From: CAKSXP01 sp964609305
GTDB taxonomy: Bacteria > Bacillota > Clostridia > Oscillospirales > Oscillospiraceae
Assembly (NCBI GenBank): GCA_964609305.1
Contig: CAZSRK010000073.1
Coordinates: 1 to 9,217, forward strand
Reading direction: 5' to 3'
DNA: 9,217 nucleotides
The notes below the pieces were generated by a model. The model ran no database searches, was not told the DNA's origin, and saw only the letters and a list, made by a program, of their open reading frames with translations. The position numbers and the translations under genes are program-made. How positions within the stretch are numbered: position 1 is the stretch's first letter; each line of letters begins with the position of its first letter. Below, one piece after another: positions 6,700-9,217 of the stretch.

Positions 6700-7815
6700 G
6701 GTCTTTTCAAACCCCAATATGTATTTGTCCTTATAATAAGACGGGTAAAGCTGCGAGACCCCAATGTCCGTAAAGAGGTCACCATATCTCGCGCTGTCGG
6801 TGACGGTCCCCGCCCGGTGTGCCATTGTGAACATGACGAAAGCGTAGAGCCATTCGTTCAGCTCCTCCATTACACCGTGCCGGGTGAGCAGCACGAACAC
6901 CCTGTGGAAATCCTGTATGGCACAGCGAAAGCTCCTGATATTATGGGGGGTATGTACTTCATAATTTTTTTTGATAGTCTCTCCGGCGATTCCGGATTGC
7001 ATGAAGTCCGCTTCCGTCATCGGTATTCCAACGTCAAACAGGTTTCGCAATTGCTCGGCGTGGCTTTTCAAAAACTTTTTATAGTCTGCGTCGTCTGTCG
7101 CATAGCTTTCGATAACAGACCCGATTATGTTACTGTAATCAGGGGATATTCTAACCGTACGCTGAACGATTTTCTCCTTGATTTCCTTATATCTGAGGGG
7201 CCTTGCCCCCGGGATTCTGCCGTGATCTGTCCCCTGCTCTTCTCTTGCGTGTGCTTGAGCGTCTTTGCCCTGGATAGGAAGGTTCTCCTCCTGTTTGAGC
7301 ATATAATCCTCGTTTGCTATGATTATTGTGTAAAACCGCTGATTCTCACAATATTCGTTGATTGCCCCCAGCAGATCGACGGGGTCGATCCTGCATTGCT
7401 CCAGGTCGTCAAACACCAGTACGACGGTTTTTCCTCCTATCGTATTGGATACGGAGGCGAATTGACAGATGTCGAGGGAAAGAACGGCGCCGGCCGTACC
7501 ATTCACCGATTCCGCCACCTCTGCGATCGCCTGCTTTGCATGGGTGGCTTTTTTCATCCACGCGCCGACCTTGCCTTTTTCCTCCAAGGCCGCGTTGATC
7601 CACGCCTGTGTTACTGTATTTGAAACGGCGTCCATTGAGTCAATGCCAAACAGAGATATGCGGATAAAAATATGCGAATCCCGCAGAGCTTCCGCCAGCA
7701 TATGGTCAACCATATATGTCTTCCCGCATCCCCATTCGCCGATCAGCATCAGCGCGCCGGCAGGTGCCTTTTCATTACAGTAATACTTCAGCTCATCAAG
7801 AGTATTCATCGCCAT
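6697..7815 (-). CDS. KAP-like P-loop NTPase, N-terminal half, cut by an in-frame TAG
   Basis: AAA/KAP-type P-loop NTPase domain, 372 residues to the TAG. Walker A is GEWGCGKT at 26-33, and Walker B is VVLVFDDLE at 131-139 with the acidic pair Asp136-Asp137. A sensor-like strand TIIIANED lies at 163-170, EIKEKIVQRTV at about 211-221, and an HNIRSFRCAIQDF helix at 291-303. There is no membrane helix, so it should be cytoplasmic, unlike many KAP proteins. A charged segment of about 30 residues (about 175-207) looks like an extra loop between the core strands. The ATG at 7815 follows GAGG with a 5-base gap. The protein is probably meant to run on into the frame at 5872-6696, giving about 647 residues. 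Relatives of this NTPase class are often accessory, and some, such as PifA, exclude phages; a defence role here is inference. If the TAG is real, the ATPase domain alone would be made. Confidence 0.7.
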   Translation of the reverse strand: MAMNTLDELKYYCNEKAPAGALMLIGEWGCGKTYMVDHMLAEALRDSHIFIRISLFGIDSMDAVSNTVTQAWINAALEEKGKVGAWMKKATHAKQAIAEVAESVNGTAGAVLSLDICQFASVSNTIGGKTVVLVFDDLEQCRIDPVDLLGAINEYCENQRFYTIIIANEDYMLKQEENLPIQGKDAQAHAREEQGTDHGRIPGARPLRYKEIKEKIVQRTVRISPDYSNIIGSVIESYATDDADYKKFLKSHAEQLRNLFDVGIPMTEADFMQSGIAGETIKKNYEVHTPHNIRSFRCAIQDFHRVFVLLTRHGVMEELNEWLYAFVMFTMAHRAGTVTDSARYGDLFTDIGVSQLYPSYYKDKYILGFEKT

Positions 7816-7843
7816 AAGGACCTCGCTTTCCTCACATCGACTG

Positions 7844-7862
7844 CAGCCGCCTTGTGCGGCTG
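7844..7862 (-). promoter_or_regulatory. Leader hairpin upstream of the NTPase gene
   Basis: CAGCCGC (7844-7850) and GCGGCTG (7856-7862) form a perfect 7-bp GC-rich stem with a 5-base loop. In the minus-strand transcript it lies about 30 bases before the NTPase start codon, upstream of the ribosome site. No T tract follows it in the minus direction, so it is not an obvious terminator. A role in mRNA stability or attenuation is possible. Confidence 0.45.
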
Positions 7863-7879
7863 TAATTTTCTCTTTCCTG

Positions 7880-7913
7880 CGTAGTGATTCTTCCTTTCTA
7901 AATAGACACTACG
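7880..7913. repeat. Inverted repeat CGTAGTG/CACTACG in the NTPase leader
   Basis: CGTAGTG (7880-7886) and CACTACG (7907-7913) are perfect 7-base inverted copies with a 20-base spacer. They lie between the candidate promoter and the NTPase start. They could form an mRNA stem or be two half-sites of a DNA-binding protein; the outer arm overlaps the palindrome at 7912-7927. Confidence 0.45.
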
Positions 7914-7927
7914 GTAAGACCTTACCG
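7912..7927. promoter_or_regulatory. Palindromic candidate operator CGGTAAG-N2-CTTACCG
   Basis: Two perfect 7-base half-sites are separated by AC. The palindrome sits just downstream of the candidate -10 element (7932-7937) and covers the predicted transcription start near 7925. That is a typical place for a repressor operator. No regulator gene lies next to it in this window, so the binding protein is unknown. Confidence 0.5.
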
Positions 7928-7931
7928 CAGC

Positions 7932-7960
7932 ATTGTAGCATATTTTTTGTATTATTACAC
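7932..7960 (-). promoter_or_regulatory. Candidate sigma-A promoter of the NTPase gene
   Basis: On the minus strand the -10 is TACAAT (7937-7932), preceded by TGC, giving an extended -10. A weak -35, GTGTAA (7960-7955), sits at a 17-base spacing. Transcription would start near 7925, leaving a leader of about 110 bases before the ATG at 7815. Confidence 0.5.
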
Positions 7961-8064
7961 CTTAATTCCAATTTTTCTACGGCACGACATCCGGAACACA
8001 GCGGCTCACCTATGGCAAAAGGGGTTGCCTGGTTTGATATACGTCGGTACTAAAATTACAAAAA

Positions 8065-8149
8065 TTGCAAGGAACAAACCCAGGAAAGCATTGCAACACA
8101 AGGCTTTGAGGCACGTCCAAAGCCGAAAAAATTGCAAAATTGTTTGCAA
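8065..8149. repeat. Cluster of four TTGCAA palindromes
   Basis: The palindromic hexamer TTGCAA occurs at 8065, 8091, 8132 and 8144. The last two are extended into TTGCAAA-ATTG-TTTGCAA, a perfect 7-base inverted repeat (8132-8149). They may be protein-binding sites or just AT-rich coincidence. Confidence 0.35.
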
Positions 8150-8177
8150 ATAAGCTCAAAAACCGGTTATGAGGTCG

Positions 8178-8191
8178 AATTTCGCGAAATT
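8178..8191. repeat. Perfect 14-base palindrome AATTTCGCGAAATT
   Basis: The sequence equals its own reverse complement over all 14 bases with no spacer. Such a site would suit a dimeric DNA-binding protein. It lies 31 bases from the tRNA-Thr terminator and no gene start is near, so its role is unknown. Confidence 0.45.
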
Positions 8192-8221
8192 AAAATCGCC
8201 CAAAAAGTTCTGAAAACAAAT

Positions 8222-8254
8222 AAAAAGCACCCAAATCCATAAGATTTGAGTGCT
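8222..8254 (-). terminator. Rho-independent terminator downstream of the tRNA-Thr fragment
   Basis: On the minus strand AGCACTCAAATC (8254-8243), a five-base loop and GATTTGGGTGCT (8237-8226) form a 12-bp RNA stem with one G-U pair, followed by a T run (8226-8222). It starts 7 bases after the CCA end of the tRNA-Thr fragment, as expected for the native terminator of the tRNA gene. No T tract follows on the plus strand. Confidence 0.75.
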
Positions 8255-8261
8255 AAAAATT

Positions 8262-8306
8262 TGGAGCTGCTACCCAGATTCGAACTGGGGACCTCATCCT
8301 TACCAA
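8262..8306 (-). tRNA. Truncated tRNA-Thr(GGU) 3' fragment, probable attachment site
   Basis: Read on the minus strand, this is the 3' half of a threonine tRNA. It runs from anticodon loop TTGGTAA (8306-8300, anticodon GGT) through the 3' anticodon-stem arm GGATG (8299-8295), a short variable region and a perfect T arm with CCCAG/CTGGG stem and TTCGAAT loop (8289-8273). The acceptor strand TAGCAGC, discriminator T and encoded CCA (8264-8262) complete it. Homology stops exactly at the 5' side of the anticodon loop: the bases beyond 8306 cannot pair with GGATG, and no D arm or 5' acceptor strand follows. This is not a functional tRNA. Tyrosine recombinases commonly cross over inside tRNA genes and leave such a 3' duplicate at one end of the element, which matches the integrase remnant at 9107. 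The intact tRNA-Thr should be at the far end of the element. Confidence 0.8.
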
Positions 8307-8417
8307 TTATACCCAGCCTTGTCACAGCTTGTTCTATCTTGGTTTACTTTATCGCCGCAAACCATTGGGGCGCAAGGCTTTCAGGACTTTGCCCTGTTGT
8401 AGTTTGTCGTAGCTTAC

Positions 8418-8473
8418 TTTAGCCTTACCTCAATCCTTTTAGCCTGTACCTCAATCCTTTGCTCAATCCTTTT
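8418..8473. repeat. Short direct repeats next to the att site
   Basis: CTCAATCCTTT occurs three times in one orientation, at 8429-8439, 8450-8460 and 8462-8472. The first two are part of a longer tandem unit: TTTAGCC(T)TACCTCAATCC at 8418-8436, repeated with one extra base at 8438-8457. The repeats lie between the truncated tRNA and the toxin gene, where tyrosine recombinases often have arm-type binding sites. That role is inferred. Confidence 0.55.
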
Positions 8474-8480
8474 GCAGAGG

Positions 8481-8753
8481 TCAAAACAAGTCGCTGTGCG
8501 TCCCTGTACGGGTGAGATAAAGAAGCAACTCCCGCTCGACAATCTCATAGATAAGCAGCCAGTCCGGGGCTATGTGGCATTCCCGGCAGCCGCTATAATC
8601 GCCTGATAGCGCATGGTCGCGGTATTCAGCAGGCAGCTTGTTTCCAGAGGCAAGCACTTCGATTGCCTTTTCCAGTAGCCGGGTATCATAGCCGCGTTTT
8701 TTGATTCGCCTATAGTCTCTCTTAAAGGCTGCCTGATATTTAATCGTCAGCAT
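8481..8753 (-). CDS. yafQ: YafQ family mRNA interferase toxin of a type II toxin-antitoxin pair
   Basis: RelE-superfamily ribosome-dependent mRNA endonuclease of 90 residues, the normal family length. The residues known to matter in Escherichia coli YafQ have clear counterparts: His47 in YRDH, His60 in ECH, Asp64 and Trp65 in APDW, His86 in RTGTH, and the C-terminal Phe90. The active site therefore looks intact. The ATG overlaps the antitoxin gene by 14 bases and follows GGAGG with a 6-base gap, so translation is coupled to the antitoxin. The toxin cuts mRNA on translating ribosomes when free of antitoxin. Position between the island's integrase and its att site suggests a role in holding the element in the chromosome. 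No terminator is visible between its stop and the direct repeats. Confidence 0.92.
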   Translation of the reverse strand: MLTIKYQAAFKRDYRRIKKRGYDTRLLEKAIEVLASGNKLPAEYRDHALSGDYSGCRECHIAPDWLLIYEIVERELLLYLTRTGTHSDLF

Positions 8754-9012
8754 TTAAGTCCTCCATCAGCTCTGCGACAGAGGTAAAGCCACGGCTTAAC
8801 CCGATGCCCTTTCTTGCATCCTCTATGGCCCGGAGCGTTTCCAGGTTGGGCAGAGGATTCCCGACTCGGAACGGGATAGCCTGTTCCCGGACAGCTTGCC
8901 GCAGAAACATATTGATCGCCGTACTCATGCTCAATCCGAGGCTTTCAAACAATGCCTGGGACTGTTCTTTCAGTTCAGGGTCAATCTTAATGTTTGTGCT
9001 AACAGGTGCCAT
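8740..9012 (-). CDS. dinJ: RelB/DinJ family antitoxin
   Basis: Antitoxin of 90 residues that binds and inhibits the YafQ-type toxin encoded immediately downstream and usually represses its own promoter. The N-terminal part is a ribbon-helix-helix domain: strand TNIKIDPEL (6-14), a first helix to about residue 24, the turn at GLSMS (26-30) and a second helix TAINMFLRQAV (31-41). The segment AIPFRVGNPLPN (45-56) is typical of DinJ-type proteins. The acidic C-terminal tail (about 60-90) should wrap the toxin. The ATG at 9012 is preceded by a perfect AAGGAGG with an 8-base gap. An alternative name is relB; the pair is closest to DinJ-YafQ because of the toxin. Confidence 0.92.
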   Translation of the reverse strand: MAPVSTNIKIDPELKEQSQALFESLGLSMSTAINMFLRQAVREQAIPFRVGNPLPNLETLRAIEDARKGIGLSRGFTSVAELMEDLNADD

Positions 9013-9038
9013 GACGTGCGCCTCCTTTCTTCACCGCT

Positions 9039-9068
9039 ATTATATACCTATTGTACCCTATTTGTAAA
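9039..9068 (-). promoter_or_regulatory. Promoter of the antitoxin-toxin operon
   Basis: On the minus strand, TTTACA (9068-9063, five of six bases matching TTGACA) and a perfect TATAAT (9044-9039) have an 18-base spacer. Transcription would start near 9032, about 20 bases before the ATG at 9012. Inside the promoter, CCTATTGTA (9047-9055) and CCTATTTGTA (9057-9066) are near-identical direct repeats that could be ribbon-helix-helix half-sites for autorepression. Confidence 0.75.
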
Positions 9069-9092
9069 TATTTTAGGCATATATTTTATAAA

Positions 9093-9128
9093 GCCGGACA
9101 GGGAATTTAACCCTGCCCGGCCTTTTTT
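9093..9128. terminator. Hairpin terminator at the end of the integrase gene, possibly bidirectional
   Basis: GCCGG-A-CAGGG (9093-9103) pairs with CCCTG-C-CCGGC (9111-9121) around a 7-base loop. In minus-strand RNA the odd pair is G-U, giving an unbroken 11-bp stem, followed by a short TTTAT run. It overlaps the last codons and the TAA of the integrase. On the plus strand a stronger T run (9123-9128) follows, so it could also stop transcription entering from the left. Confidence 0.65.
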
Positions 9129-9217
9129 AATGCGTCCCGGACAGCCTGCCCAGCCCGCCGTATACTTTCTTCGTTGGCATGGGCATACATCCGCAATGTA
9201 ACCGCCGTATCGCTATG
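9107..9217 (-). CDS. Tyrosine recombinase (phage-type integrase), C-terminal end only
   Basis: The last 36 codons of a gene that continues beyond the right edge of the window. The translation begins HSDTAVTLRMYAHA and ends KKAGQG before a TAA at 9109-9107. The H-S-D-T, then R-x-Y-A-H pattern is the final catalytic block of tyrosine recombinases: the histidine at the window edge belongs to the LGHS-type motif, and the tyrosine 11 residues from the edge is the expected nucleophile. Such enzymes integrate and excise phages, integrative conjugative elements and islands. Its end lies about 95 bases upstream of the antitoxin ATG, with the tRNA-Thr att fragment further along, the usual layout at the end of an integrated element. 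The catalytic Arg residues and the N-terminal domains are outside the window. The frame is too short to appear as a large open frame here. Confidence 0.85.
   Translation of the reverse strand, partial: HSDTAVTLRMYAHANEESIRRAGQAVRDALKKAGQG

Larger units (their letters stand above)
7961..8221. other. Palindrome-rich non-coding stretch with no gene recognised
   Basis: The stretch from 7816 to 8480 has no convincing gene, and this part has no other annotated feature besides the palindromes listed separately. It is AT-rich at its right end. It contains a small hairpin GGCAA-N6-TTGCC (8014-8029), a GGCTTTG/CAAAGCC inverted repeat (8102-8124), AACCGGTT (8161-8168), a TTGCAA cluster and a 14-base palindrome. 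Short open frames on the plus strand lack ribosome sites and recognisable domains. Confidence 0.5.

Noticed and set aside
6460..7623. Long plus-strand open frame of 387 codons antisense to the NTPase
   Set aside because: It has no recognisable domain, no good ribosome site and a Cys/Arg/Val-rich composition typical of a shadow frame. The minus strand carries clear Walker A and B motifs over the same bases.
7947..8153. Plus-strand open frame of 68 codons in the palindrome-rich gap
   Set aside because: It starts at a TTG with no ribosome site and shows no family resemblance; its basic composition follows from AT-rich DNA.
8054..8243. Second plus-strand frame open for about 60 codons next to the tRNA fragment
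   Set aside because: It has no ATG or GTG with a ribosome site near its beginning, ends within the tRNA terminator loop, and is not recognisable as any protein.
8418..8473. Repeats as a CRISPR array
   Set aside because: Units are only about 11-20 bases with irregular short gaps and no spacer structure, and no cas gene is present.

Overview
The window looks like a piece of a low-to-mid GC Firmicutes (Clostridia-type) chromosome. The evidence is strong AGGAGG-like ribosome binding sites, GTG and TTG starts, a lipobox lipoprotein, rho-independent terminators, and protein families common in gut Lachnospiraceae/Oscillospiraceae. That placement is inference from style, not from a marker gene.

Left part (about 1-4290, + strand) is a cell-surface and glycan cassette. 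It holds a beta-helix lipoprotein of the Cthe_2159 carbohydrate-binding type, which ends at a strong terminator. Next come three tightly packed, overlapping genes: a glycosyltransferase-2/GtrA fusion that should make and flip a polyprenyl-phosphate sugar, a membrane-anchored phosphodiester glycosidase (NAGPA domain), and a small four-helix membrane protein of unknown function. A second strong terminator closes this operon. A free-standing serine hydrolase of the beta-lactamase/class C fold follows (4399-5778), anchored in the membrane and facing outward.

Middle part (about 5870-7815, - strand) is a P-loop NTPase of the KAP-like type. It is read through one frame but cut by an in-frame TAG, giving a 372-residue NTPase half and a 274-residue C-terminal half. 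Upstream lie a candidate extended -10 promoter, a palindrome sitting on the predicted transcription start, and leader hairpins. About 400 bases of palindrome-rich non-coding DNA follow.

Right part (about 8220-9217, - strand) is the end of an integrated mobile element. It has a 45-base 3' fragment of a tRNA-Thr(GGU) gene with its terminator, short direct repeats, an overlapping RelB/DinJ-YafQ toxin-antitoxin pair with a near-consensus promoter, and the last 36 residues of a tyrosine recombinase containing its catalytic tyrosine region. The tRNA homology stops at the anticodon loop. This fits a tyrosine-recombinase attachment site with the element extending to the right, out of the window.

I found no clearly new multi-gene system. 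The points most worth following are the TAG-split NTPase with its apparent operator, and the tRNA-Thr island boundary.
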